Shown here: piece by piece, positions 25,718-35,407 of the stretch
Numbering within the stretch: position 1 is the stretch's first letter
How the letters are laid out: each line of letters opens with the position of its first letter
Assembly: GCA_965372135.1 (NCBI GenBank)
Contig: CBDVBD010000009.1
Location: forward strand, 1-40,290
Source: CBDVBD01 sp965372135
GTDB taxonomy: Bacteria > Electryoneota > RPQS01 > CBDVBD01
Reading direction: 5' to 3'
Length of the DNA stretch: 40,290 nt
Position numbers and translations under genes: made by a program
Notes under the pieces: generated by a model
Databases searched by the model: none
Seen by the model: only the letters and a program-made list of their open reading frames with translations
Told to the model about the DNA's origin: nothing

Positions 25718-28700
25718 ATGTACAAGCCGTTAAACAGCAAACCGAATTTCGTTGAAATCGAACACCAGGTCCTGAAATATTGGGAAGAAACCCAGGCATT
25801 CCAGAAACTGCGCGACCAGATTCGCGGCAATAAGCACTGGTCATTCCTGGACGGTCCTATCACCGCCAATAATCCCATGGGAGTACACCACGCCTGGGGT
25901 CGTACCTATAAAGATATCTACCAGCGCTATAAAGCCATGAATGGTTTCGATCAGCGGTTCATAAATGGCTTCGACTGCCAGGGATTGTGGATCGAAGTCG
26001 AGGTGGAAAAGGAACTGGGATTCAAATCGAAAATCGACATCGAAACATACGGCATCGCCAAATTTGTAGAAAAGTGCAAGGACAGGGTACGCCATTTTTC
26101 CGATATGATTACCTCTCAATCCATCCGTCTCGGGCAGTGGATGGATTGGGAAAATTCGTACTATACCTTTTCCGAAACCAACAATTACACCATCTGGCAG
26201 TTCCTGAAGAAATGCCACGATCACGGCTGGATCTATAAGGGCGCTGATGTAATGCCCTGGTGTCCTCGGTGCGCCACCGGTATCTCCCAACACGAAATCG
26301 CCACCGAGGGGTATCAGGAACTTACCCACCCCGGTGCCACGCTGCTCTTCCCGTTAATTGACCATCCCGGTGAAAATTTAATGGTATGGACTACGACGCC
26401 ATGGACACTGACGTCCAACGTAGGCGCTGCAGTGGGACCGGACCTGGCTTATGTGAAAGTCCGCAACCAGGAGAAAACCTTATACCTGTCAAAAGGTGCA
26501 TTACCCATCCTGGAAGGCGATTATGAAATCATGGAAGAACTGCCCGGCAGTAAGATGGTGGGATGGCGTTACTGCGGACCCTTCGATGACCTTCCAGCGC
26601 AGCAGATGGCAGGTGGATACACCGCCATTAAGGGATTATCGGATAAGCTGAATGTCAATTCCGTGGAATCCCACCGGGTCATTGCTTGGGAGGAAGTGGG
26701 CGAAGAAGAAGGTACTGGAATCGTCCATATCGCGCCCGGATGTGGTGCTGAAGACTTCGAACTGGGCAAAGAACACGGACTACCCCCCATCGCACCCCTG
26801 AACGAATTTGGGGAATTCGAAGGAGAATTCGGTTGGTTGAGTGGTAAAAATGTCGCTGAAGTTGCCGAACCCATCTTCGAAGACCTGCGCAATAAAGGCA
26901 TCCTCTACAAGGTCGAAGACTACACTCACCGTTACCCGGTATGTTGGCGCTGCCAGTCGGAACTGATCTTTCGACTGGTGGACGAATGGTTTATCCAAAT
27001 GGATGACATGCGTCATCAGATCATGAACGTGGCTAAAAAGATTACCTGGTTCCCGGAATATGGGCTGGACCTGGAATTGGACTGGCTGAAAAACATGCGG
27101 GATTGGATGATCTCCAAGAAACGTTACTACGGGCTGGCGCTGCCGATTTTCCAATGCGATAGCTGCGGGCATTTCGACGTCGTCGGTGGGAAAGAAGAGT
27201 TAAAAGAACGCGCCGTTGAGGGCTGGGATAAATTCGATGGAAAAAGCCCCCATCGTCCTTGGGTGGACGAAGTGAAAATCTCCTGCCGGAAGTGCGGCGC
27301 AAAAGTGTCCCGCATTCAAGACGTGGGCAATCCCTGGTTGGATGCCGGTATCGTACCCTATTCCACCATGGGCTACACCGAAGACCGTGCACATTGGGAG
27401 AAATGGTTCCCAGCGGACTTCATTACCGAATGTTTCCCGGGGCAGTTCCGTAACTGGTTCTACTGCTTGTTGGCAATGTCCACGGTGATGGAAGATCGGG
27501 AACCCTTCAAATACCTGTTAGGGCATGCCTTGGTAAAGGACCAGCACGGAAAAGAGATGCACAAGAGCGCCGGAAATGCCATCTGGTTCGATGACGCTGC
27601 CGAGGTGATGGGCGCCGATGCCATGCGGTGGATTTTCGCCGAGCATAATCCCTTGACAAACCTGAACTTCGGCTATGACCCTGGCAAAGAGGTAACCCGG
27701 AAGTTGTTGACCTTGTGGAATACAGCCAGCTTCTTTGCTACCTATGCTGAGCTGGATGGATGGCGTCCGAACAGCGATCCTGGCGAGAGGAATTTAATGG
27801 ATCGGTGGGTGCTGAGCCGCCTGCAAACTACCATCGAAAAGTGCCGGGAAGCGATGGATGCCTATAACGTGGCGGCAGCGGTCCGGGAGCTGGAAACCAC
27901 CATCGATATGGTTTCGACCTGGTATGTGAGGCGCTCTCGGAGGCGGTTCTGGAAGAGTTCCAATGATAGCGACAAGGCTTCTGCATACCATACCCTGCAC
28001 ATAGTCCTGACAACCCTAATCCGGCTGTTGGCGCCGATTTTACCGTTCCTGACTGAAGAACTGCACGGCGCCTTGGTTCGAGAAGCCAACCCTGATGCGC
28101 CCGTCAGCGTGCATTTAGAATCCTATCCCGAAGCCGATCCAACGCTGAAAGACGAAGCGTTGGAATCGGCGATGATGGATATTATAGATATTGTGTCGCT
28201 GGCTCGGTCACTGCGTAACGAAATCGGTATCAAGGTCCGGCAGCCGTTGTCAGAACTGAAGGTAGTGATCAATCCGCAGGAGCGACGGGAAGCGATTACA
28301 CCATTATTATCGCAGATAGCTCAGGAAGTCAATGTCAAAGAAATCATACTGTTGGATGACGCTGAAGACCTGATCCAATTTTCTGCAAAACCGAACCTGA
28401 AAGTCCTGGGACCCAGGCTGGGTGCTAAGATGAAGCAGGTGGGGGCTGCCATCGCTGAACTGGATTCCAACACCGTGGCAGGAGTAGTGAAGGGCGATTC
28501 GGTACTGGTGGAGGGATTGTCATTAACTGCCGATGATATAATAGTTTACCGTGAACCTTTAACCGGTTGGGCGGTTAAAGAGAACGTGGAAATCACCACC
28601 GCACTTAAGGTAATGATTACTGAAGAATTACGGAATGAAGGGAATGCGCGGGAATTCGTCCACAGCGTACAGAATCTGCGCAAGGAGATGGATTTCAATG

Positions 28701-28885
28701 TGGAAGACCGTATTATCATTACGGTTAATCCAAGCGAAGGATTGAATTCGGCACTGGAAAATCATCGAGATTTTATCTGCCGTGAGACCTTAGCAACGGA
28801 TTTCGTGGTGGGGGATGACCGAAAAGACGGAAAAAAAATGAAAATAAATGATGAAATGGCGGAAATTTGGTTGAAAAAAACCTAA
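25718..28885 (+). CDS. ileS: Isoleucyl-tRNA synthetase with GXHH signature
   Basis: A 1055-residue class I synthetase charging tRNA-Ile. The Rossmann catalytic core has NPMGVHHAWG (51-61) where most enzymes have the HIGH motif, so the signature is GVHH (55-58). The second motif is EMHKS (613-617) instead of KMSKS, with the catalytic second Lys kept. Zinc-knuckle pairs CPRC, CWRC, CDSC and CRKC are visible. The editing domain lies at about 190-390. The anticodon-binding helical region and a C-terminal domain with VAGVVKGDSVLVEG follow. Length and C-terminal domain are those of the long, eukaryote-like type 2 IleRS. It lies upstream of dksA-like, lspA and rluD genes, the conserved order. No clear promoter is seen in 25610-25717. 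Confidence 0.93.
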   Translation: MYKPLNSKPNFVEIEHQVLKYWEETQAFQKLRDQIRGNKHWSFLDGPITANNPMGVHHAWGRTYKDIYQRYKAMNGFDQRFINGFDCQGLWIEVEVEKELGFKSKIDIETYGIAKFVEKCKDRVRHFSDMITSQSIRLGQWMDWENSYYTFSETNNYTIWQFLKKCHDHGWIYKGADVMPWCPRCATGISQHEIATEGYQELTHPGATLLFPLIDHPGENLMVWTTTPWTLTSNVGAAVGPDLAYVKVRNQEKTLYLSKGALPILEGDYEIMEELPGSKMVGWRYCGPFDDLPAQQMAGGYTAIKGLSDKLNVNSVESHRVIAWEEVGEEEGTGIVHIAPGCGAEDFELGKEHGLPPIAPLNEFGEFEGEFGWLSGKNVAEVAEPIFEDLRNKGILYKVEDYTHRYPVCWRCQSELIFRLVDEWFIQMDDMRHQIMNVAKKITWFPEYGLDLELDWLKNMRDWMISKKRYYGLALPIFQCDSCGHFDVVGGKEELKERAVEGWDKFDGKSPHRPWVDEVKISCRKCGAKVSRIQDVGNPWLDAGIVPYSTMGYTEDRAHWEKWFPADFITECFPGQFRNWFYCLLAMSTVMEDREPFKYLLGHALVKDQHGKEMHKSAGNAIWFDDAAEVMGADAMRWIFAEHNPLTNLNFGYDPGKEVTRKLLTLWNTASFFATYAELDGWRPNSDPGERNLMDRWVLSRLQTTIEKCREAMDAYNVAAAVRELETTIDMVSTWYVRRSRRRFWKSSNDSDKASAYHTLHIVLTTLIRLLAPILPFLTEELHGALVREANPDAPVSVHLESYPEADPTLKDEALESAMMDIIDIVSLARSLRNEIGIKVRQPLSELKVVINPQERREAITPLLSQIAQEVNVKEIILLDDAEDLIQFSAKPNLKVLGPRLGAKMKQVGAAIAELDSNTVAGVVKGDSVLVEGLSLTADDIIVYREPLTGWAVKENVEITTALKVMITEELRNEGNAREFVHSVQNLRKEMDFNVEDRIIITVNPSEGLNSALENHRDFICRETLATDFVVGDDRKDGKKMKINDEMAEIWLKKT

Positions 28886-28947
28886 AAATTTTCATAAATT
28901 TCGTTGCCTAACCAAGCACTATCGTTACCGATGTAAAAGGTTATGTT

Positions 28948-29352
28948 ATGAGTGACAAGAAATCTAAAAAAACAGAGCTGTATGAACCTTCCAACAAGGA
29001 GTATTTTCGGAAGATCATTGAGGACAAAATTCGCGGCTTGTTGAAGGAGCTTGGGTATCTCAAGGAGAAATCGTTAGAGACCACATTAGCAGAATATTCC
29101 GGTGATTACTCCACCTACTCCTTCCACATGGCGGATCAGGGCACTGACGCCCAGGAACGGGAAAAGGCGTTCCTGTTCGCTCACCGCGAAGGACGGTTCT
29201 TGAATCATCTGGCACGCGCTCTGGCGAGAATCACGGACGGCACCTACGGCTACTGCGCAGAATGCGGCAATCCCATGCCGAAGAAGCGATTGGAAGCTGT
29301 CCCTCACGCTACATTATGTATCGATTGTAAGTCCAGTCAAGAAGAGAAATAG
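28948..29352 (+). CDS. DksA/TraR-family zinc-finger protein
   Basis: A 134-residue protein with an N-terminal helical coiled-coil part (to about 95) and a C4 zinc finger CAECGNPMPKKRLEAVPHAT followed by CIDC (about 103-128). It resembles DksA/TraR proteins, which bind the RNA polymerase secondary channel and adjust initiation, often with ppGpp. The coiled-coil tip DxxDxA motif of true DksA is not obvious (the segment here is MADQGTDAQER), so it may be a DksA-like relative of the kind often encoded next to lspA. AAGG lies eight bases before the ATG; lspA begins three bases downstream. Confidence 0.85.
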   Translation: MSDKKSKKTELYEPSNKEYFRKIIEDKIRGLLKELGYLKEKSLETTLAEYSGDYSTYSFHMADQGTDAQEREKAFLFAHREGRFLNHLARALARITDGTYGYCAECGNPMPKKRLEAVPHATLCIDCKSSQEEK

Positions 29353-29355
29353 TCG

Positions 29356-29862
29356 ATGAAACCATACTTGGCGGCAATTCTGATCGTGGGTGCGGATCGG
29401 ATTTCCAAATGGATTGTGGTGCACAACATGCAGCCCGGCGAATCCATCCGCCTGATTGGTGAGAATTTCTTACGGTTTACCTATGTGCACAATCCGGGAA
29501 TTGCTTTTGGTATCCGAATAATCCCCGGATCGTTTCTGGCTGTATTTTCCATTATCACCAGCTTGATCCTTATCGTAATCCTATACCAACAGCGCAATCA
29601 ATCTCCATTACTGACTTTCTCTCTGAGTTTGATTTTAGGTGGAGCGATAGGCAACGTTATCGACCGTTTGAAATATGGTGAAGTCATTGATTTTATTGAC
29701 GTAGATTTTCCAAACTTCATTATGACGAGGTGGCCGGTATTTAATATTGCTGACAGCGCCGTCACAGTAGGGATGTGCTTATTAGTGATTTACTTGATCC
29801 GCCAACCCACTCAAAAAACAACATCTTCCACCCTTTCCACCCCACCGCCTGAACCCCAATAA
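29356..29862 (+). CDS. lspA: Lipoprotein signal peptidase (signal peptidase II)
   Basis: A 168-residue inner-membrane aspartyl protease that removes signal peptides from prolipoproteins, such as the MBL lipoprotein at 15809. Four hydrophobic helices are visible, with DRISKWIV, VHNPGIAFGI, the catalytic Asp in GGAIGNVIDRL and the second Asp in FNIADSAVTVG. The last 15 residues are a Thr/Pro-rich tail. Tightly coupled with the upstream dksA-like gene and followed by rluD after 17 bases. Confidence 0.94.
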   Translation: MKPYLAAILIVGADRISKWIVVHNMQPGESIRLIGENFLRFTYVHNPGIAFGIRIIPGSFLAVFSIITSLILIVILYQQRNQSPLLTFSLSLILGGAIGNVIDRLKYGEVIDFIDVDFPNFIMTRWPVFNIADSAVTVGMCLLVIYLIRQPTQKTTSSTLSTPPPEPQ

Positions 29863-29879
29863 TCGGAACATAATCTTCT

Positions 29880-30875
29880 GTGAATAACGAAAATAGGGTG
29901 CGAACAATCGTGGTCGCCGACCACCAGGAAAAAGAACGGCTTGATCGATATTTAGCGCGTCAAGTGGGCGATTTGACACGCAGCAAAATTCAATCGATGA
30001 TCCGGGAATCGCGGATTAAGGTCAATGGAAAATCGGTGCGGGTCAGTACCATGGTTAATCCCGGTGATACCGTGTTGATCGAATACCCCACCCCACCACC
30101 GGCACGGGCTGTTCCGGAACCGATTCCGCTGGATATCATCTTCGAAGATGACGCCTTGATTGCCCTTTCCAAACAGCCGGGGATGGTGGTGCATCCCGCT
30201 CATGGACATCGCAGCGGAACCCTGGTTAACGCCCTGCTTCACCATTCGGATTCGCTTTCCGGAGTGGGCGGGGAATTCCGACCGGGTATCGTACACCGGT
30301 TGGACAAGGACACTTCCGGATTTATGATTATCGCCAAATCCGATGAGGTACATCATAATTTGGCGAGGCAGTTTTCGTCGAGGCGGGTAGAAAAGGAATA
30401 CCATGCGGTGGTATGGGGGGAATTTCCTAAACCAGAAGGATCGGTGGAAGCACCATTGGGGCGAAACCCAAAGGATCGGAAAAGTTTTGCGGTGGTGGTT
30501 GGCGGCAAAGAATCTCACACCGAATACCAAGTGCTGGATGAATATGGTTTCCTGTCATTAGTGTCGTTGAAACCGCTGACCGGCAGGACACACCAACTGC
30601 GGGTACACATGTCCCACACCGGTCACCCGATTTTCGGCGACGGGGTTTATGGGGGTCGCAACCGCCGATTGGGAAGTCTTCATCCTTCACAACGAACGGT
30701 TGCAGCGAAGTTTCTTGAGCTAATGCCAAGAGTAGCACTGCATTCCCGGCGCTTACGATTTCATCACCCGCTTCGGAAGAAATTGATGGAGATCGTGTGC
30801 CCGTGGACGGAGGATTTCCGGCAACTGGTGGAAGCACTTCGCGGGGGGGATAATGTTCAAAGAAAAAAGCATTGA
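29880..30875 (+). CDS. rluD: RluD-family 23S rRNA pseudouridine synthase
   Basis: A 331-residue enzyme that isomerises uridines in large-subunit rRNA. An N-terminal S4 RNA-binding domain (about 15-80: ERLDRYLARQVGDLTRSKIQ quoted in part) precedes the RluA/RluD catalytic domain with HRLDKDTSGFMIIAK, the Asp being the nucleophile. Other family blocks are PLTGRTHQLRVHM and ALHSRRLRFHHP. The start is a GTG at 29880. The stop codon overlaps the -35 box of the secD promoter, so the ileS-lspA-rluD unit and the secDF unit meet here. Exact target uridines cannot be read from sequence. Confidence 0.9.
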   Translation: MNNENRVRTIVVADHQEKERLDRYLARQVGDLTRSKIQSMIRESRIKVNGKSVRVSTMVNPGDTVLIEYPTPPPARAVPEPIPLDIIFEDDALIALSKQPGMVVHPAHGHRSGTLVNALLHHSDSLSGVGGEFRPGIVHRLDKDTSGFMIIAKSDEVHHNLARQFSSRRVEKEYHAVVWGEFPKPEGSVEAPLGRNPKDRKSFAVVVGGKESHTEYQVLDEYGFLSLVSLKPLTGRTHQLRVHMSHTGHPIFGDGVYGGRNRRLGSLHPSQRTVAAKFLELMPRVALHSRRLRFHHPLRKKLMEIVCPWTEDFRQLVEALRGGDNVQRKKH

Positions 30876-30900
30876 CTTTTGTAAAAATTAATTGTATATT
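30872..30900 (+). promoter_or_regulatory. Promoter of secDF
   Basis: TTGACT (30872-30877), a 17-base spacer and TATATT (30895-30900) followed by TG. This is the best promoter in the window and overlaps the rluD stop codon. Initiation near 30907 leaves a leader of about 67 bases to the secD ATG. Confidence 0.8.
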
Positions 30901-30973
30901 TGCGATTTGGGTTTACATTTAACCATTGTTTAGCGTCGGGTTTCAACCGGCATTGAATCACGGATTTGAGTAT

Positions 30974-33058
30974 ATGAAAAAGCGTAATCCTTTGTTTCGA
31001 ATTATCCTGGTGGTGGCACTGGTGCTGTTAGCAGCGAACTACCTCTTCCCCACGTTTCGGTATGGACAGTTAAAAAAGGTTGAGGCGGAACATTTTGCAG
31101 CGTTGGCGTCCGCAAGTAATTTGGATTTAGAAACCATTACTCGGGATGTCTATGTGGGTGAGGTTGACCTGCGGAACTCCATTGCGGATTGGGATAGCTT
31201 GGATGAAATGCTGCAGCAGGATATCACGGACAAGCTGGACTACCTGAAGGGTCCTTTCAAGGAAAAAATCCAGGCGGTGCGGTCAAAGGCTATCCGTCGG
31301 GGATTGGATCTCCAGGGCGGCATGCGGATGGTGTTGGAAGTGGATTTGATTAAGTTGCTGGACAACTTGGCTCAACGCCAGGATGAAACCTTCGACAACC
31401 TGCTGGAGGTAATCGATTCCTTGACCCAGAATCCCAGCGTGAATTTCTTCCAAACGGTGCCGGAAGTATTTGCTGATGCGGATGTTCCGCTCGGTCGATA
31501 TTTTTTGAATCCCCGGGCATCGGACAAGGAAATCATCGACTATATTAACGAGGAAGCGGTGGATGCCGTGGACCGAAGCCTTGAGATCTTGCGCAACCGA
31601 ATCGACCAGTTCGGGGTGTCGGAACCGAATATCATCAAGCAAGGTAACCGTCGCATCGTGATCGAACTGCCCGGGGTGCAAGATCCGGGACGAGCTCGGG
31701 ATTTGATCGGGAAGACTGCGTTGTTGGAATTCAAGCTGCTGGCGGAATCGGAAGTGTATTCGACCTTGATTGACCGTATCGACCGGCAACTGCTCCGAGA
31801 GCGGGGCATCGAACCGGATACATTGGAGGATACTACCGAGATCGCGGAACTGGATACTACCGCGGCGGCAGTCGAGATCGATACCACCCAGCATGTGGCG
31901 CAGGATACTGTGATTGATTTGAAGGACCTGTTCGGCGGTGAGTCCGACCTGTTTGCGGAAACTGAAGGGGTGTCTATTGATGCCGCGTTATTGGAAGAAG
32001 CGCCGTTCAAGGCACTGCTTCGCGACATCGGTCAGGATTTAGTGGCGGTGCCGATATCCAATTACGCTGCGGTAAATAACATCATCCACCGTAAAGAGGT
32101 GCAGGAATTGATTCCGCGTAATGTGCAGTTCCTGTGGCACAAAGAAGCGATTACCGGTCCGGACGGGCAGTATTATCGCCCCTTGTACTTGGTGAAAAGC
32201 GAAGCGGAATTAACCGGAGCGGCAATTAGCGACGCTCAAGTGGATATTGGATCCGGGTACAATCCAGGATCAGCCGGGAAACCTTACGTGGCTCTGTCGT
32301 TGAACCGGCAGGGAACCCGAGTTTTTTCGGAAGTGACCGGAGCCAATGTGGGGAAACAGTTGTCCATTGTCCTGGATGGGAAAATCCACAGCGCTCCGGT
32401 AATCCGAGGCAAAATTCCCAGCGGGAGTGCGGAAATCAGCGGTAATTTCACCATGGACGAAGCCAAGGATTTGGCGATTGTGCTTCGCGCCGGCGCACTG
32501 CCGGCTCCAGTACAGGTGATCGAAGAACGAACCGTGGGACCGTCGTTGGGACAGGATTCCATCCGCAAGGGTATGATGTCGATTGTCATAGGGATGCTGT
32601 TTGTGGTCCTGTTTATGGTGTTTTACTACCGGGTATCGGGTCTGTTGGCTGATCTGGCATTGGTGCTGAACTTGGTGTTTATTTTAGCGGTATTGGGCGG
32701 ATTCCATGCCACCCTAACGTTACCCGGTGTGGCTGGGATCATCTTGACCATCGGTATCGCAGTGGATGCCAACGTGCTGATATTCGAACGCATCCGGGAA
32801 GAAATCCGCACCGGAAAGACTATCCGCGCCGCGATTGACATGGGGTATGCGCGGGCATTTACTACCATCATGGACGCTAATATCACCACCCTGATCGCGG
32901 GTGTTGTGCTCTACCAATTCGGTACCGGACCGATTCGGGGATTTGCGTTGACGCTGATGATCGGGATTATTTCATCCATGTTTACTGCTATCGTGGTGAC
33001 ACGCGCCATTTACGATACGGTGACCAATAAATTCGACATAAAGAAGCTAAGCATATAA
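30974..33058 (+). CDS. secD: Protein translocase subunit SecD
   Basis: A 694-residue inner-membrane protein that with SecF uses the proton gradient to complete Sec-dependent export. The first membrane helix (about 7-24) is followed by a periplasmic P1 domain with RRGLDLQGGMRMVLEVD. A second conserved region LRNRIDQFGVSEPNI and IVIELPGVQDPGRA follows, then an acidic, Thr-rich insert (about 290-370), and five membrane helices at the C-terminus with GIAVDANVLIFERIREE. The insert makes it longer than E. coli SecD. The ATG at 30974 (MKKRNPLF) is chosen; an upstream start would add a non-conserved leader. secF follows after 46 bases. Confidence 0.93.
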   Translation: MKKRNPLFRIILVVALVLLAANYLFPTFRYGQLKKVEAEHFAALASASNLDLETITRDVYVGEVDLRNSIADWDSLDEMLQQDITDKLDYLKGPFKEKIQAVRSKAIRRGLDLQGGMRMVLEVDLIKLLDNLAQRQDETFDNLLEVIDSLTQNPSVNFFQTVPEVFADADVPLGRYFLNPRASDKEIIDYINEEAVDAVDRSLEILRNRIDQFGVSEPNIIKQGNRRIVIELPGVQDPGRARDLIGKTALLEFKLLAESEVYSTLIDRIDRQLLRERGIEPDTLEDTTEIAELDTTAAAVEIDTTQHVAQDTVIDLKDLFGGESDLFAETEGVSIDAALLEEAPFKALLRDIGQDLVAVPISNYAAVNNIIHRKEVQELIPRNVQFLWHKEAITGPDGQYYRPLYLVKSEAELTGAAISDAQVDIGSGYNPGSAGKPYVALSLNRQGTRVFSEVTGANVGKQLSIVLDGKIHSAPVIRGKIPSGSAEISGNFTMDEAKDLAIVLRAGALPAPVQVIEERTVGPSLGQDSIRKGMMSIVIGMLFVVLFMVFYYRVSGLLADLALVLNLVFILAVLGGFHATLTLPGVAGIILTIGIAVDANVLIFERIREEIRTGKTIRAAIDMGYARAFTTIMDANITTLIAGVVLYQFGTGPIRGFALTLMIGIISSMFTAIVVTRAIYDTVTNKFDIKKLSI

Positions 33059-33104
33059 ATCGAATCAACTTCCAAGACCTGGATTGTAGGAGTGACTGAC
33101 ATAC

Positions 33105-34019
33105 ATGGAATTTTTTAGCAATACCAATATCGACTTTCAAGGTAGACGCCGGGTGGCGCTTTACGTTTCAATCATCCTAATACTTGCTGGTGTAGTATCG
33201 TTAATCTTCCACGGCGGACCGAACTATTCCATCGATTTCGAGGGTGGCACCGCTATTCACTTAAGGTTCGACCATCCCATTTCCGAATCTGAAATCCGCG
33301 ATGCGCTGAATGGAATTGGAATGAGCGGAGCTGAAGTGAAAACCATTAGCCATGTCGGCACGCACCCGGAAATCCTCATCAGAGTCAAGGAAGTGTCCAT
33401 GGCGACCTCGGCGGTGCAGTTGGTGGAAGGCGCCGTCAAAGACCTGTTTTCGGATAACCCGTTTGAAGTTCGCCAAGTGGAACAAGTTGGACCCAAGATT
33501 GGCGCTGAATTGAAAGGTCGGGCGGTATGGGCGATCGTAGTGGCACTTATAGGCATCGTAATCTATATTTCATGGCGGTTTGAATTCAAATTTGCCCTGG
33601 GAGCGATTGCTGCGCTGGTGCATGACATACTGATCACGCTGGGAGTGTTCTCAGTGTTGAATTTTGAAGTATCGCTGGCGATTGTTGCTGCATTTTTAAC
33701 CATCGTGGGATATTCACTAAACGATACCATTGTGGTATTCGACCGGATTCGTGAAAACGTGAAAAAACTTCGGGCGGCTTCGTATTTCAACATCATCAAT
33801 ACCTCGATCAACGAAACCCTGTCCCGGACGGTACTGACATCGGGAACCACGTTTATAGTAGTGTTGGTGCTGTATCTGTTCGGCGGTCAGGTGATACATA
33901 ATTTTGCGTTTGCGTTGCTGGTGGGTGTGATTGTGGGAACTTACTCGTCGATTTTTATCGCTGCACCCATCCTCCTGGAATGGCAGGAACGCACCGGTAC
34001 GAAAAAGAAAAAACGTTGA
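33105..34019 (+). CDS. secF: Protein translocase subunit SecF
   Basis: A 304-residue membrane partner of SecD. Six helices are visible, with the periplasmic FEGGTAIHLRF motif after helix 1 and the conserved GYSLNDTIVVFDRIREN in the central membrane block, followed by SINETLSRTVLTSGTT. It ends in a basic tail TKKKKR. A strong terminator lies 24 bases after the stop codon, closing the secDF unit. Confidence 0.95.
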   Translation: MEFFSNTNIDFQGRRRVALYVSIILILAGVVSLIFHGGPNYSIDFEGGTAIHLRFDHPISESEIRDALNGIGMSGAEVKTISHVGTHPEILIRVKEVSMATSAVQLVEGAVKDLFSDNPFEVRQVEQVGPKIGAELKGRAVWAIVVALIGIVIYISWRFEFKFALGAIAALVHDILITLGVFSVLNFEVSLAIVAAFLTIVGYSLNDTIVVFDRIRENVKKLRAASYFNIINTSINETLSRTVLTSGTTFIVVLVLYLFGGQVIHNFAFALLVGVIVGTYSSIFIAAPILLEWQERTGTKKKKR

Positions 34020-34042
34020 TCTTTTCTCAATTGGCTTCGGAG

Positions 34043-34076
34043 AGCTCTGGCTTCCCGTAGCCAGGGCTTTTTTTTT
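34043..34076 (+). terminator. Rho-independent terminator after secF
   Basis: AGCTCTGGCT (34043-34052) pairs with AGCCAGGGCT (34059-34068), one G-U pair, around a TCCCGT loop. It is followed by a run of nine T (34068-34076). Confidence 0.9.
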
Positions 34077-34114
34077 GATATTTAATAACTATTGCGGAAC
34101 TCGTTGAGGTTATC

Positions 34115-35392
34115 ATGCCGGTGACATTGGTGCTGGGATCGCAATGGGGGGATGAAGGCAAGGGCAAAATCGTCGATGTCCTGTCTGAGGGTGTGGATTA
34201 TGTGGTTAGGTATCAGGGTGGCGCCAATGCCGGGCACACCGTGGTGATTGACGGCACTGAATTCATTTTGCATCTGCTGCCCACCGGCATTCTGCATCCC
34301 AACACCACCTGTATCATCGGCGGCGGTGTGGTGATCGATCCGGTGTCGTTGCTTCAGGAGATCGATGGTCTGAAAACCAAGGGCATCGATGTTGAGGGAA
34401 GGCTGTACATCAGCCACTTAGCGCATTTAATCATGCCCTACCATCGCATCCTGGAAGGCATGAGCGAGGAACGTGAGGGGGAAAAGGCAATCGGCACCAC
34501 CGGTCGGGGAATTGGACCAGCCTACGTGGATAAGATGGCACGGGTCGGGATTCGGATTGTTGACCTGCTGGATCGGGAAATATTTCACCAGAAGCTGCTG
34601 TACAATATTCAAGCTAAAAATATGATTTTGCAGAATGTATTCGGTGAAACCCCGATGGATACCGATGCCATCCTGAAAGAGTACCTGGAATTCGACCAAC
34701 GCATCGATCCGTATATTAAAGACACCTCGGTGCTTCTAAATCAAGCGGTCCGCGAAGGGAAAAGTGTGTTATTGGAAGGAGCCCAAGGGACATTGTTGGA
34801 TATCGATTTCGGAACCTACCCTTATGTGACGTCTTCCAGTCCCACCGCCGGAGGTGCGTTGACCGGTTCCGGACTGGGTCCTAAGCGGATTGACAACGTG
34901 ATAGGGGTGATCAAAGCGTATTCCACACGGGTCGGAAACGGTCCCATGCCTTCCGAATTCCCACCGGAGAAGATGGATGAGATGCGCGAACGAGGTGCGG
35001 AATTCGGCGCCACCACCGGACGACCTCGGCGTGTGGGGTGGCTGGACATTATGGCGGTACGGTATTCCGCTATGATCAACGGGTTGGATGGATGGGCTGT
35101 TACCAAACTGGATGTGTTGTCCGGGCTTCCCTATTTAAACGTGGCGGTGGCATATAAGGATGGCGATGGCAAAATGTTGAATCATTTCCCGGCGGATGCG
35201 CTGCTATTGGAACGCTGTCATCCGGTTTACGAGCAGTTGGACGGTTGGGAATCGGACATCCAGGATGCCAAGACATGGGAAGACTTGCCCAGCGCCGCCA
35301 GACAGTACTTGGAATTTATTGAGGACGCTACGGAAGTTCCGGTGAGGATGATTTCGGTAGGACCGGCACGGGATCAGATTATTCACCGGTAA
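34115..35392 (+). CDS. purA: Adenylosuccinate synthetase
   Basis: A 425-residue enzyme joining IMP and aspartate with GTP to form adenylosuccinate, the first committed step to AMP. Signatures are GSQWGDEGKGKIVD (GTP loop with catalytic Asp), GGANAGHTVV with the catalytic His, GTTGRGIGPAY, LLEGAQGTLLDIDFGTYPYVT and the late TTTGRPRR-type loop read here as ATTGRPRRVGW. GAGG lies six bases before the ATG. It is transcribed alone after the secF terminator; a clear promoter is not visible in the 38-base gap. tRNA-Lys follows 15 bases downstream and may be co-transcribed. Confidence 0.95.
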   Translation: MPVTLVLGSQWGDEGKGKIVDVLSEGVDYVVRYQGGANAGHTVVIDGTEFILHLLPTGILHPNTTCIIGGGVVIDPVSLLQEIDGLKTKGIDVEGRLYISHLAHLIMPYHRILEGMSEEREGEKAIGTTGRGIGPAYVDKMARVGIRIVDLLDREIFHQKLLYNIQAKNMILQNVFGETPMDTDAILKEYLEFDQRIDPYIKDTSVLLNQAVREGKSVLLEGAQGTLLDIDFGTYPYVTSSSPTAGGALTGSGLGPKRIDNVIGVIKAYSTRVGNGPMPSEFPPEKMDEMRERGAEFGATTGRPRRVGWLDIMAVRYSAMINGLDGWAVTKLDVLSGLPYLNVAVAYKDGDGKMLNHFPADALLLERCHPVYEQLDGWESDIQDAKTWEDLPSAARQYLEFIEDATEVPVRMISVGPARDQIIHR

Positions 35393-35407
35393 TCTTTCAA
35401 TTATTAC

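Noticed and set aside
31283..31894. 203-codon open frame on the minus strand
   Set aside because: Antisense to secD; rich in His/Arg/Gln as expected of a shadow, with no recognisable domain.
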